Source of the DNA: Marivita sp051251565
Lineage (GTDB): Bacteria > Pseudomonadota > Alphaproteobacteria > Rhodobacterales > Rhodobacteraceae
NCBI RefSeq assembly: GCF_051251565.1
Contig: NZ_JBPOFB010000003.1
Coordinates: 248,001-312,000 of the forward strand
Direction: 5' to 3'
Length of the DNA: 64,000 bases
Positions 8,874-17,651 of this stretch are shown here, one piece after another (position 1 is the stretch's first letter; the number at the start of each line of letters is the position of its first letter). The notes beneath the pieces were generated by a model. It was given only the letters and a program-made list of their open reading frames with translations. It was not told the DNA's origin and made no database searches. A program made the position numbers and the translations under genes.

Positions 8874-9728
8874 ATGGGCACGGCGAACCCTTTGACAGCT
8901 TGGCCCCACGCGGATCATTCACGCTTTGTAGATGTGCGGCCACACCACTGGCACGTTCAGGAAATGGGAAAGGGCGATACAATCCTGCTGCTGCACGGCG
9001 CAAGCGGATCAACCCATTCGTGGCGCGATGTGATGACGGATCTCGCACGGGATCATCATGTGGTCGCGCTGGATTTGCCCGGGCATGGCCTGACAAAACT
9101 GGGATCTCGGCACCGGTCTTCGCTGCCGCTTATGGCGCAGGATGTGCAAGCGCTTATGACGCAAGAAGGCTGGCATCCCGCAGCAATCCTTGCCCATTCA
9201 GCAGGCGCAGCGTTGGGATTGCGAATCCTTCCGGCCTCGGGCGCGACGGTCCCATTGGTTGCGGTGAACCCGGCTCTGGCCCCCTTCAAGGGTCTGGCCG
9301 GGATTCTGTTTCCCATAGCGGCGCGGGTTGTTGCGCTTAGCCCGATCATGGCAAAGATGATCAAACGGCGCATGGCCGGACCAGGGCAGGTGGTGTCCCT
9401 GCTCGAAACAACCGGCTCCAAAATCTCACCCGAGGGGCTCAACCTTTATGCCAAGCTGTTTCGCAGCGACGCCCATCTTGATGGAACCCTGTTAATGATG
9501 GCCCAGTGGAAACTCGACGGTTTGGTGGCGGATCTGCCCAAGATCGACATACCTTGCACCTTTCTGGTGGGTGAAAACGACAAGGCTGTACCGCCGTCCT
9601 CAGTGCGCGACAGCGCCCGCAAGATGCCGAATGCAGACGTGATATCCTTTGCGAGGTACGGGCATCTTCTTCACGAAGAAGCCCCCGCGGAGGTGGCGGA
9701 TCAGCTGCGCGCGGTTCTGCGCAAATAG
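8874..9728 (+). CDS. bchO: BchO, alpha/beta hydrolase of the Mg chelatase operon
   Basis: Alpha/beta-fold hydrolase always found beside bchD in purple bacteria; its exact role is unsettled (proposed in Mg-chelatase function). Visible are the oxyanion-hole motif LLLHGASGSTHSW near residues 39-51 and the nucleophile elbow AHSAGAAL near residue 108. I chose ATG 8874, 4 nt after the bchD stop, because the product then begins like family members. GTG 8841, inside bchD, is the alternative. The 3' end overlaps the convergent smr-domain gene by 28 nt. This is the outer end of the canonical photosynthesis cluster. Confidence 0.9.
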   Translation: MGTANPLTAWPHADHSRFVDVRPHHWHVQEMGKGDTILLLHGASGSTHSWRDVMTDLARDHHVVALDLPGHGLTKLGSRHRSSLPLMAQDVQALMTQEGWHPAAILAHSAGAALGLRILPASGATVPLVAVNPALAPFKGLAGILFPIAARVVALSPIMAKMIKRRMAGPGQVVSLLETTGSKISPEGLNLYAKLFRSDAHLDGTLLMMAQWKLDGLVADLPKIDIPCTFLVGENDKAVPPSSVRDSARKMPNADVISFARYGHLLHEEAPAEVADQLRAVLRK

Positions 9729-10285
9729 ACATAGAACGCACCGCCACCACCATGACGGATATGTGCCTCGGCCACATCCAGAACCGCCGTATTCAACGGA
9801 GCCATGCGCAACCACATGGGCACCTGCCGTTTGAGAATACCGCGTTGGCGTGGCATCGGATTGTGCGGATCGTCCCGTTCGCCCTTGCCGGTAATCACCA
9901 GAACAAGCCGAAATCCGCGAGAATACGCGGTCAGGATAAACCGTGTCAGGGCCGGATGCGCCTGATCAAGCGTCATGCCATGCAAGTCAATCCTCGCTTC
10001 GGGCACCAATTTGCCACGCCGCATTTTGCCGAACGTCTTTTTGTCCATGTTCGGCTTGGGACTTGGCGTCGGCTGTGGGGTTGTGATCCGCCCATGCGGC
10101 ATCGAAGCCTTGGTGCCGATACCGAACGCCTTTGGCAGATCCATCTGTTCTGGCTCTGCTTTGCGGCGGCTGGTTGGTTGTGGCGTCTCAACGGCACGCC
10201 GCAACGCTTGGGGCAGGGGCGTGGTTGAGTGCGCAACTTTTTGCCAAAGTTCGCGCTCGTCCGGTCGCAGCTTTCGGCGGGTCAT
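9701..10285 (-). CDS. Smr domain protein
   Basis: 194-aa protein with a C-terminal Smr (small MutS-related) domain, a family with nuclease or nucleic-acid-binding members. The signature DLHGMTLDQAHPAL is near residue 100, ITGKGERDD near 135, and the end is RHGGGGAFYVYLRR. The N-terminal half is Pro/Lys-rich and probably disordered. Its ATG overlaps the mltA stop by 4 nt (10282-10285), so the order tim44-like, mltA, smr is one leftward operon. This set is conserved at the alphaproteobacterial origin flank. Confidence 0.9.
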   Translation of the reverse strand: MTRRKLRPDERELWQKVAHSTTPLPQALRRAVETPQPTSRRKAEPEQMDLPKAFGIGTKASMPHGRITTPQPTPSPKPNMDKKTFGKMRRGKLVPEARIDLHGMTLDQAHPALTRFILTAYSRGFRLVLVITGKGERDDPHNPMPRQRGILKRQVPMWLRMAPLNTAVLDVAEAHIRHGGGGAFYVYLRRTARS

Positions 10286-11325
10286 TGCAGCGACTCTGGT
10301 AGCAAAGCGTAGGCCCGTTGGATCGGCATAAGCACGATCAAGCGCCCAGGATCCTTGATGCGCCCTGCTTCGCGCCCTGCTTCATTTCCGGTACCATAAA
10401 ACACATCGGCCCTTTGCGCGCCTTTGATCGCGGACCCAGTGTCTTGGGCGATCATCAGACGTCGCAGCGGATCGCGGCCGTCTTTTTCGATCCAAACCGG
10501 CGCGCCCAGAGGCGTAAACGCCGGATCAACAGCAATCGACCGCATTTTCGTAATCGACCGGTTCATCGCCCCAAGCGGGCCCTTGTCAGCGGGAACCTGA
10601 CTGACTTCGCGGAAGAACACGTAAGAGTCGTTGTGATACAACAGGTCCTGGCCCTCTGCCGGATTGCGACGGACCCAATTCTTGATCACATCAGCGGACA
10701 CCTGATGCGGCTGATACACGCCGCGGCGCACAAGCTCTTGCCCTATGGACCGGTAATTGTGCCCATTCGCACCGCCATACCCGACACGGATCATGCGCCC
10801 ATCAGGATACCGCACCCGGCCAGACCCCTGAACTTGGAGAAAAAACAGCTCAACCGGGTCATCAACCCACGCGATCTCAAGCCCACGCCCCTCCATGACA
10901 CCGCTTGTCAGGATATCGCGCCGGGTCAACCACGGTCGACGGTCATTCGCTTCGGCTGGCATTTTGTAGATCGGAAACTGATAGGGTCCCGTCCGAACCG
11001 GAGAACCAGACAATTCGGGTTCAAAATAGCCGGTAAACAGCGGGTCTTTGCCATCGGTTATCAGCATCGGACGGAAAAACAGCTCAAAGAACTGGCGCGC
11101 ATCCTTTGCGTCATACGCCAACGCACATAGCGAGGCCCAATCGGGTTCATCAAGATCTGCACAGGTGTTTTTGAACACGGTCAAGGCCGAGGCATGATCA
11201 TCCTCGGCCCAGCCTTGCAAATCCTCGAATCCAAGGATCGCGTATTGTGTTTCCGGCTCATTTGGCACAGCAGGTCCTGTCATCAGAACACCCAATGTAA
11301 TGGCTGCGCCCAGCCGTCGGATCAT
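10282..11325 (-). CDS. mltA: Membrane-bound lytic murein transglycosylase A, MltA
   Basis: Cleaves peptidoglycan glycan strands to 1,6-anhydro-muropeptides. A short N-terminal signal sequence (MIRRLGAAITLGVLMTGPAV) has no obvious lipobox, so it is probably periplasmic. The MltA domain includes FTGYFEPELSGSPVRTGPY near residues 98-116 and VQGSGRVRYPDGRMIRVGYG. The C-terminal 3D (double-psi barrel) domain carries IAQDTGSAIKGAQRADVFYG with catalytic Asp residues. The 347-aa length is normal. It overlaps the upstream tim44-like gene by 4 nt. Confidence 0.95.
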   Translation of the reverse strand: MIRRLGAAITLGVLMTGPAVPNEPETQYAILGFEDLQGWAEDDHASALTVFKNTCADLDEPDWASLCALAYDAKDARQFFELFFRPMLITDGKDPLFTGYFEPELSGSPVRTGPYQFPIYKMPAEANDRRPWLTRRDILTSGVMEGRGLEIAWVDDPVELFFLQVQGSGRVRYPDGRMIRVGYGGANGHNYRSIGQELVRRGVYQPHQVSADVIKNWVRRNPAEGQDLLYHNDSYVFFREVSQVPADKGPLGAMNRSITKMRSIAVDPAFTPLGAPVWIEKDGRDPLRRLMIAQDTGSAIKGAQRADVFYGTGNEAGREAGRIKDPGRLIVLMPIQRAYALLPESLQ

Positions 11326-11981
11326 TCGCCCGTGGCGACAAGCTGCCAGTTCGGATCATCCACACCCATACGTCGGGCAAAGGTCCAGACATCTTTCTGC
11401 CGCTTCACTTGGGTCGGCGATCCTTCGATAACCTCGCCCGAGCTATCGCGGACAACCGACGTCAATTCGCCAATATACTTGACCGCGATTTCCGCCGTAC
11501 CGGTTTCGTCGTGGAACGTGGCGCCCACCAGGGTCATCTCCCGGACACCGACGAATTCGGCTTCGATGGTCAACCCTTGCTCTTCGCGTGCTTCGACAAC
11601 TTCGGCAAAGGTTTCGTAAACGTCTTCGGCAAGGAACGGCTTTATCTCGGCCAGATCGCCGCGTTCAAAGCCCATCAGGATCATCTCGTAGGCGCCGCGC
11701 GCGCCGCCAAGGAAATCACCTACACCAAAAGACGGTTCTGCCCGTTTCATCCGGGCAAGTGCATCAGCGGCGTCGCTTCCTGCATCAACGTGGTCGACGA
11801 TATCATGATCCGGGCCACCTTCGATGACTTCGAAATCACGACGGGACGAAGATGCGGGATCTTGCTTGGGCAGGGGCGGCTTTTCAAAACCCTCCCGCGT
11901 GCCCAGAACACTTTTTAAGCGCAGGATCAGGAAAACGGCGATGCCCGCAAGCACCAGAAGCTGTATCAGCGGAGAATTCAT
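11322..11981 (-). CDS. Tim44/TimA family inner-membrane protein
   Basis: 219-aa Tim44-domain protein. An N-terminal hydrophobic helix (LIQLLVLAGIAVFLILRLKS) is followed by a charged linker and a Tim44-like alpha/beta domain (DFLGGARGAYEMILMGFERGD). Alphaproteobacterial homologues are membrane-anchored and related to the mitochondrial import motor protein; their function is unclear. The frame opens to 12119, but ATG 11981 has GAGGT upstream and begins the family sequence. It is the first gene of the leftward tim44-mltA-smr operon, divergent from fxsA. Confidence 0.88.
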   Translation of the reverse strand: MNSPLIQLLVLAGIAVFLILRLKSVLGTREGFEKPPLPKQDPASSSRRDFEVIEGGPDHDIVDHVDAGSDAADALARMKRAEPSFGVGDFLGGARGAYEMILMGFERGDLAEIKPFLAEDVYETFAEVVEAREEQGLTIEAEFVGVREMTLVGATFHDETGTAEIAVKYIGELTSVVRDSSGEVIEGSPTQVKRQKDVWTFARRMGVDDPNWQLVATGE

Positions 11982-12085
11982 TAGGACCTCGCCCAGACCA
12001 AAGTGGAAACGTCGTTGTTGCGTCCTTATGTAGGTGTTGGGCGTTGCATAGTCCACCGCACGTCCCGCGAAAGGAGTGTCCTGAT

Positions 12086-12577
12086 ATGTGGCTATTTGTG
12101 GCTTTTCTGTTGGTTCCACTGATCGAGATCGGTTTGTTCATTCAAATCGGGGGTCTGATCGGGCTGTGGCCAACGCTGTTGATCGTGGTTTTGACCGCAA
12201 TTTTGGGCACCTATCTTGTACGATCCCAAGGGATTATGGCGCTTAATAATCTACGTGGTTCATTTTCGCGGCTCGAAGATCCGTCTGAGGCATTGGCACA
12301 CGGGGCCATGATCCTGCTGGCGGGCGCATTGCTGCTAACTCCGGGATTTTTTACCGACGCGGTTGGTTTCGCATTACTGGCTCCACCGATCCGGCTGGCG
12401 CTGATCCGCTATGTGCGCAAACATATCAAGGTGCAGCAATTCCAGATGGGTCCGCAGCCCGACCCATTTGATCACCCCCGCCGCCACCCCCGAGACACGG
12501 TGATCGACGGCGATTTTCATGAATTGAACGATGCGAAGAAACCCACGCATCATGGTTCTGGCTGGACGAAGCATTGA
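12086..12577 (+). CDS. fxsA: FxsA family membrane protein
   Basis: 163-aa cytoplasmic-membrane protein of the FxsA family (E. coli FxsA overexpression relieves F exclusion of phage T7). Four hydrophobic segments and the family sequence LVPLIEIGLFIQIGGLIG near residues 8-25 and LTPGFFTDAVGFALLAPPIR near 82-100 are visible. Start ATG 12086 follows AAGGAG by 9 nt. The tail is basic and His-rich. It precedes secB on the same strand. Confidence 0.92.
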   Translation: MWLFVAFLLVPLIEIGLFIQIGGLIGLWPTLLIVVLTAILGTYLVRSQGIMALNNLRGSFSRLEDPSEALAHGAMILLAGALLLTPGFFTDAVGFALLAPPIRLALIRYVRKHIKVQQFQMGPQPDPFDHPRRHPRDTVIDGDFHELNDAKKPTHHGSGWTKH

Positions 12578-12643
12578 GACTGCCAAGATCCGCTGATAAG
12601 CAACAGTCGATTATTGAAACCGCTCGATCCGAGGGAGAGACAC

Positions 12644-13147
12644 ATGGCTGATACGCCGGAACCCGCCACAAACGGCGCTGCGCCGCAGGCAGCACCCGTG
12701 AAAATGAACGTCCTTGCACAATTCGTGCGGGACATGTCCTTTGAAAACATCCTCGCCCAAAAGGGTGTTCAGGGTGAGGTTCAGCCGGACGTACAGCTTC
12801 AGGTCAACCTGGACGCCAAAAAGCGCAACACAGAAAACCAGTATGAAGTGATCCTGAAAATTCAGGTGACGTCAAAAGCAAAAGAAAGTGCCGACACGCT
12901 GTTCGTTCTAGAACTGGAATATGCTGGCGTGTTTCTTGTCGAAAATGTCCCGGAAGAGCAGCTTCATCCGTTCCTGCTGATCGAATGCCCGCGCATGCTT
13001 TTCCCGTTTGTGCGCCGCATCGTCAGCGACGTGACACGCGACGGGGGCTTCCCGCCGCTAAACCTTGAAACAATTGATTTCCTTCAGCTTTATCGCGCAG
13101 AGCTGGCACGTCGGACAAGCGCGCCTGTGGAAACGGCAAACGCCTAA
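12644..13147 (+). CDS. secB: Protein-export chaperone SecB
   Basis: Tetrameric cytoplasmic chaperone that hands unfolded preproteins to SecA. It is 167 aa. Family sequence includes DMSFENILAQK, LELEYAGVFLVENVPEEQLHPFLLIECPRMLFPF and GGFPPLNLETIDF. ATG 12644 has GAGGGAGAG 6-8 nt upstream; an earlier in-frame ATG at 12614 lacks family sequence. It is convergent with dnaQ, with 3 nt between the stops. Confidence 0.97.
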   Translation: MADTPEPATNGAAPQAAPVKMNVLAQFVRDMSFENILAQKGVQGEVQPDVQLQVNLDAKKRNTENQYEVILKIQVTSKAKESADTLFVLELEYAGVFLVENVPEEQLHPFLLIECPRMLFPFVRRIVSDVTRDGGFPPLNLETIDFLQLYRAELARRTSAPVETANA

Positions 13148-13150
13148 CGC

Positions 13151-13840
13151 TTAAATCCGCTTCCACAAGGCGGCTTCGCCCAAGGCTTCGACAAAGGCGG
13201 CATGAGCCGCCTTTTCACTGTCCGACACCCGTGACGGCAACGGCGAAGGGCGCGGACGCGGGCGCCATTCCCCCACATCAGAACCGGCGTCGGGTTTTTG
13301 CTCCGACACGTTCAGCGCGAAATCCGGCTGCTTGCCGCCAATCAGCTCAAGATACACTTCGGCGAGGATTTCAGAATCGAGCAACGCGCCGTGCAGCGTT
13401 CTGGAGGAATTGTCGATCCCGAACCGGCGGCACAGTGCATCCAGGGACGCAGGTGAGCCGGGATATTTACGGCGTGCGATCATCAAGGTATCGACCGCCC
13501 GATCAAACGGAATCGGCGCGCGTTTGACCCAGGCCAGCTCTGCATTGAGGAACTTCATATCAAAGGCGGCATTATGGATCACCAGTTTCGCGTCGCCGAT
13601 GAAATCGACAAATGCCTGCGCGATATCTGCGAACAGTGGCTTATCGCGCAGAAATTCATCGCCTAACCCGTGCACTTCGAACGCCGCGTTCGGCATGGCG
13701 CGTTCAGGGTTGATGTATTGGTGATAGGTTTTGCCCGTCGGCACATGGTTGAATAGCTCAACCGCACCGATTTCGACGATGCGGTCGCCTTGTTCAGGCT
13801 CAAACCCAGTTGTTTCCGTATCGAGAACAATCTCACGCAT
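13151..13840 (-). CDS. dnaQ: DNA polymerase III subunit epsilon DnaQ
   Basis: 3'-5' proofreading exonuclease of the replicative polymerase. ExoI LDTETTGFEPEQGDRIVEIG at the N terminus, ExoII HNAAFDMKFL near residue 98 and ExoIII HGALLDSEIL near 150 are all present. The C-terminal tail is the short helix that normally contacts the alpha subunit. Start ATG 13840 aligns with the family (MREIVLDTETTG). It overlaps the upstream coaE end by 8 nt, in the leftward operon maf-aroE-coaE-dnaQ. Confidence 0.97.
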   Translation of the reverse strand: MREIVLDTETTGFEPEQGDRIVEIGAVELFNHVPTGKTYHQYINPERAMPNAAFEVHGLGDEFLRDKPLFADIAQAFVDFIGDAKLVIHNAAFDMKFLNAELAWVKRAPIPFDRAVDTLMIARRKYPGSPASLDALCRRFGIDNSSRTLHGALLDSEILAEVYLELIGGKQPDFALNVSEQKPDAGSDVGEWRPRPRPSPLPSRVSDSEKAAHAAFVEALGEAALWKRI

Positions 13841-14426
13841 GGAGTATCTGTTTCCTGATCTGATCCAAAACTTTGTGGACCTGCTGCTGCGCATGTTCAA
13901 GCGTGTCTGTCTGGATCACATAATCCGAGCGCGCGCATTTGTCATCGTTCGACATCTGTTTGGAACGGATCGCAAGGAACTGATCGCGGGTCATGGTGCC
14001 ACGCTCCAGAACCCGTTTTTCCTGTAGTTCAGGTGAAACAGTGACGCATACAACCGCATCCATTTCACTATCGGATCCGGTTTCGAACAACAGCGGAATG
14101 TCGAAGACGAGGATATCTGCGTCAGCTGTCTGCGCGAACTGTGCACGATCTTCGCGGACAAGCGGATGAACAATGCGTTCAATTCTCGACAGCGCGTCCG
14201 GCATCTCGGCGATGATCGCGCGCAGCCGGGCACGGTCGACAGCACCGTCGGACACCGCATCTGGAAATTGCTCAGCCATCAACGCCACAGCTGCACCGCC
14301 GGGCGCATACAGGCGGTGCACAGCAGCATCCGCATCCCAAACGGCGCATCCGGCGTCACCGAAGAACTGGGCTGTGGTAGATTTGCCCATACCGATCGAT
14401 CCCGTGAGCCCCAGTTTGAAGGTCAC
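13833..14426 (-). CDS. coaE: Dephospho-CoA kinase
   Basis: Last step of coenzyme A synthesis. It is 197 aa with the P-loop LTGSIGMGKSTTAQFF at residues 6-21 and the family motif DADAAVHRLY. It overlaps aroE by 4 nt (ATGA) and dnaQ by 8 nt, so the four genes are translationally coupled. This cluster is conserved next to alphaproteobacterial origins. Confidence 0.96.
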   Translation of the reverse strand: MTFKLGLTGSIGMGKSTTAQFFGDAGCAVWDADAAVHRLYAPGGAAVALMAEQFPDAVSDGAVDRARLRAIIAEMPDALSRIERIVHPLVREDRAQFAQTADADILVFDIPLLFETGSDSEMDAVVCVTVSPELQEKRVLERGTMTRDQFLAIRSKQMSNDDKCARSDYVIQTDTLEHAQQQVHKVLDQIRKQILHA

Positions 14427-15256
14427 CGCAACACAGCCGCGCGGACGTTTTCATCAACCACGGGACGTTTGCCAAACCAACGCTCAAACCCGGGAACCGC
14501 TTGGTGCAGCAACATGCCAAGCCCATCAACCACCCGACATCCGCGGTCTTCTGCGGTGGCGAGCAATCGGGTACGCAGCGGCACATACACAAGGTCATTC
14601 ACAATGGCACCGGGGCGCAATCCGTCTAAGGGTACGCGCATTTCGGGTTTGCCGGTCATGCCCAGGGATGTCGTGTTCACCACCAAATCCGCTTCTTCCA
14701 GCGCGTTGCCCGCCTGCACCCATTCGACAACATGCACCCTATGGCCAAAATCCTCGCGCAGTTTTTCAGCGCGAATTCGCGTGCGGTTGGTCAGGATGAT
14801 CTTGGGCACACCCACATCCAAAAGTGACGCCAAAACAGCCCGCGACGCACCACCCGCGCCAAAGACAACGGCTGGCCCGGATTTTGGATTCCAGTCAGGC
14901 ACAGATTGACGAATGTTTTCAATAAAGCCGTAACCATCGGTATTATCCGCATGAATTCGTCCGTCTTTGCGGAAAATGAGCGTGTTCGCCGCCCCGATCA
15001 GCGTCGCACGATCCGTGATGAGATCTGCAATATCCATCACCCGTTCTTTATGCGGAAGGGTCACATTTGCGCCCACAAACCCCATTTCAGCAAGTCGGGG
15101 AAGCAAATCACCCAGCTTCTCGGGTGCGATGTCCATTGGGATATAATGCCCCTTGAGCCCATATTTCCGAAGCCAATAACCATGCACGTTTGGGCTTTTG
15201 GAATGGGCAATGGGGTGGCCAATCACGCCCGCCAAAGGAATTTTCGTGTCGCTCAT
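14423..15256 (-). CDS. aroE: Shikimate dehydrogenase (NADP+)
   Basis: Reduces 3-dehydroshikimate in aromatic amino-acid synthesis. It is 277 aa. The substrate domain has GHPIAHSKSPNVHGYWL and the catalytic Lys motif GANVTLPHKERV; the NADP-binding motif is FGAGGASRAVLASLL near 130-144. The start overlaps the maf stop as ATGA (15253-15256). Confidence 0.96.
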   Translation of the reverse strand: MSDTKIPLAGVIGHPIAHSKSPNVHGYWLRKYGLKGHYIPMDIAPEKLGDLLPRLAEMGFVGANVTLPHKERVMDIADLITDRATLIGAANTLIFRKDGRIHADNTDGYGFIENIRQSVPDWNPKSGPAVVFGAGGASRAVLASLLDVGVPKIILTNRTRIRAEKLREDFGHRVHVVEWVQAGNALEEADLVVNTTSLGMTGKPEMRVPLDGLRPGAIVNDLVYVPLRTRLLATAEDRGCRVVDGLGMLLHQAVPGFERWFGKRPVVDENVRAAVLR

Positions 15257-15852
15257 CCGTCGATCCGTCCCGTCAATGTCAGATGGTTGAGAAGCTCCAA
15301 CAACGGAAGCCCAAGCACCGTGAAATAGTCGCCCTGCACCTGTGTGAAAAGCCGCGCACCTTCTTCCTCGAGCTTATAGCCCCCAACAGAGTGTCGAATG
15401 CTGTCCCAGTTACGATCGAGGTAACCCTCCAGATATGTATCCGAAAAATCCCGCATCCGAAGCCGCACAACGCCCACATGCCGCCATTTTGGCTCTCCGT
15501 CCTCGTAAAGCACCGCCGCGGACAACAAAGTGTGCGACGTGTTCCGTAGCTGTTGCAGCTGTAGCCGTGCCTCAACCCGGCATTTGGGCTTTGCAAAGAC
15601 CATTTTTTCCACTGACAAAACCTGATCACAACCCAGAACCAAGGCGCCAGGCATCTTGTCTGACACCTTTCGCGCTTTCATTTCTGCCAGCGCATCAGCG
15701 ATATCACGGGGTGACGCCTCTTCGGCCTCAAGCGCCTGTCGGATCGCATCTTCATCGATTCGAGCCACCTGAACATCGAATCGCAGCCCCGCGTTTCGCA
15801 GCAGATCAGCACGGATTTGCGACCCGGACGCCAGAACAAGATCGAAATTCAT
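15253..15852 (-). CDS. maf: Maf family nucleoside triphosphate pyrophosphatase
   Basis: Hydrolyses non-canonical or modified NTPs (UTP/dTTP-type house-cleaning in the family). It is 199 aa, with the N-terminal motif LASGSQIRADLLRNAG and LVLGCDQVL near residue 75. It is the first gene of the leftward maf-aroE-coaE-dnaQ operon and starts at the edge of the candidate origin. A near-consensus DnaA box overlaps its start codon. Confidence 0.93.
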   Translation of the reverse strand: MNFDLVLASGSQIRADLLRNAGLRFDVQVARIDEDAIRQALEAEEASPRDIADALAEMKARKVSDKMPGALVLGCDQVLSVEKMVFAKPKCRVEARLQLQQLRNTSHTLLSAAVLYEDGEPKWRHVGVVRLRMRDFSDTYLEGYLDRNWDSIRHSVGGYKLEEEGARLFTQVQGDYFTVLGLPLLELLNHLTLTGRIDG

Positions 15853-16361
15853 GTGGACAACTCTTCGGACAAGCCATGTTTGTTTACAGGGGTGTTTTGA
15901 GGAAAACTGCCCGTTTCAGCAAGGTCTTTGAAATTTCACCAAGTTACTCATGACATCACCGGCACTTTTGCCGCCTGTGGAATGGATAAGAAGGATCTTC
16001 ACAAGACCAGAGCTTAACGATCGCATCACGGATTTATCCCACATTTATCCACCATAGTTTTTTTGATATTCTTATTATTTTCAATATGTTATGCATCTTC
16101 TAGATAAAGTTAGGAAAAAATGCCCACATTTTGCACAAACAGGGTAAACACGGGATAAGTCGTGGACGATATGTTAATCCACAGGCAAAGACCTGTACTA
16201 CTGACAACCAAATCCTAAAATTTTTCTTATAATATTTAAGAAAGAAGGGTGGTTTGACAAAATGGCGACCCTGGTCTACGACCAAGCATGTCCTGTTCTG
16301 GACAAAACCTTCCTGAGACAAACAAGATAAGACTACGCCTGCCCGTAGTCCTGGATATTTC
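15853..16361. other. Candidate chromosomal replication origin (oriC)
   Basis: 509-bp gene-free, markedly AT-rich region between divergent maf and rho. Near-consensus DnaA boxes (TTATCCACA, each with one mismatch) are TGTGGACAA at 15852-15860 (minus orientation), TTATCCACC at 16045-16053 and TAATCCACA at 16175-16183. Weaker matches are TTATCCCAC at 16034-16042 and GGGATAAG near 16152. AT-rich stretches suitable for unwinding lie at 16054-16115 and 16206-16245. The flanks (fxsA, secB, dnaQ, coaE, aroE and maf on one side; rho, mnmE, mnmG, rsmG, parAB on the other) are the classic alphaproteobacterial oriC context. hemE, which often borders it, is absent here. The region must also hold the maf and rho promoters. 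Context is strong; the origin itself is inferred. Confidence 0.65.
16331..16350 (+). promoter_or_regulatory. Inverted repeat in rho leader
   Basis: GACTACG and CGTAGTC form a perfect 7-bp stem with a 6-nt loop, ending 11 nt before the rho start codon. In the mRNA this hairpin sits next to or over the ribosome-binding region; no strong Shine-Dalgarno is otherwise seen. It could take part in rho autoregulation (known in other bacteria at the leader level), but this particular element is only inferred. Confidence 0.4.
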
Positions 16362-17630
16362 ATGACAGAAAAGCTGCACCTTGCCGATCTTAAGGCAAAA
16401 AGTCCCAAAGACCTTTTGGCGATGGCCGAAGAGCTTGAGATCGAAAACGCATCCACCATGCGTAAAGGCGAGATCATGTTTCAAGTTCTGCGCGAACGTG
16501 CGGATGAAGGATGGACTGTCTTTGGAGAAGGTGTCCTTGAAGTGCTTCAGGACGGTTTCGGTTTTCTGCGGTCGCCAGAGGCAAACTATCTACCCGGTCC
16601 TGATGATATCTACGTTTCACCAGAGATGATCCGCAAATTCTCGTTGCGGACGGGCGATACGATTGATGGGGAAATCAAAGCGCCAGAGGACAGCGAACGC
16701 TACTTTGCCCTGATGGATTGCACCCAGATCAACTTTCAAGATCCCGAACGAGCGCGCCACAAGATCGCGTTTGACAACTTGACGCCGCTTTATCCGGACG
16801 AACGCCTGAACATGGAGATCGAAGATCCAACGATCAAGGATCGGTCTGCCCGGATCATCGACCTTGTTGCGCCTATCGGCAAAGGCCAGCGGTCATTGAT
16901 TGTTGCGCCGCCGCGGACGGGTAAAACCGTTCTGCTTCAGAACATTGCGCACTCAATTGAACGCAACCACCCGGAATGTTATCTAATCGTGCTTTTGATC
17001 GATGAACGCCCGGAAGAAGTCACCGACATGCAGCGTTCTGTGAAGGGTGAGGTTGTGTCCTCGACCTTTGACGAGCCTGCTACGCGCCACGTCGCCGTGT
17101 CGGAAATGGTTATCGAAAAAGCCAAGCGTTTGGTCGAACATAAACGAGATGTTGTTATTCTTCTCGATTCAATAACCAGACTTGGTAGAGCGTTCAATAC
17201 AGTCGTGCCGTCGTCTGGTAAGGTTCTGACGGGCGGTGTTGACGCAAACGCACTTCAACGCCCCAAGCGTTTCTTTGGTGCAGCCCGGAATATCGAAGAA
17301 GGCGGGTCGTTGACCATCATCGCAACTGCGTTGATTGATACAGGCAGCCGGATGGACGAAGTAATCTTTGAAGAATTCAAAGGTACGGGTAACTCAGAAA
17401 TCGTTCTGGACCGCAAAGTCGCGGACAAGCGAGTCTTCCCATCTATGGATATTCTCAAGTCCGGCACCCGCAAAGAAGAGCTGTTGGTCGACAAAATTGA
17501 CCTACAGAAAACCTTTGTTCTGCGGCGTATCCTGAACCCCATGGGCACCACGGATGCGATTGAATTCCTGATCTCTAAACTTAAGCAAACAAAGACGAAT
17601 TCAGAATTCTTTGACTCTATGAATTCATAG
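16362..17630 (+). CDS. rho: Transcription termination factor Rho
   Basis: Hexameric RNA-dependent ATPase/translocase that terminates transcription. It is 422 aa. The N-terminal Rho-N domain (LADLKAKSPKDLLAMAEELE) is followed by the cold-shock RNA-binding domain (EGVLEVLQDGFGFLRSPEANY). Walker A is APPRTGKTVLLQ near residue 180, Walker B VVILLDSITRLGRAFN near 262, and the Q/R-loop region follows. The start ATG aligns with the family. It is followed after 21 nt by mnmE. Confidence 0.98.
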   Translation: MTEKLHLADLKAKSPKDLLAMAEELEIENASTMRKGEIMFQVLRERADEGWTVFGEGVLEVLQDGFGFLRSPEANYLPGPDDIYVSPEMIRKFSLRTGDTIDGEIKAPEDSERYFALMDCTQINFQDPERARHKIAFDNLTPLYPDERLNMEIEDPTIKDRSARIIDLVAPIGKGQRSLIVAPPRTGKTVLLQNIAHSIERNHPECYLIVLLIDERPEEVTDMQRSVKGEVVSSTFDEPATRHVAVSEMVIEKAKRLVEHKRDVVILLDSITRLGRAFNTVVPSSGKVLTGGVDANALQRPKRFFGAARNIEEGGSLTIIATALIDTGSRMDEVIFEEFKGTGNSEIVLDRKVADKRVFPSMDILKSGTRKEELLVDKIDLQKTFVLRRILNPMGTTDAIEFLISKLKQTKTNSEFFDSMNS

Positions 17631-17651
17631 TTTTGACGGGCGTGTATCAGC

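Noticed and set aside
16100..16477. Minus-strand frame across the origin and rho start
   Set aside because: No ribosome site or family resemblance. It spans AT-rich intergenic DNA plus the reverse of rho.
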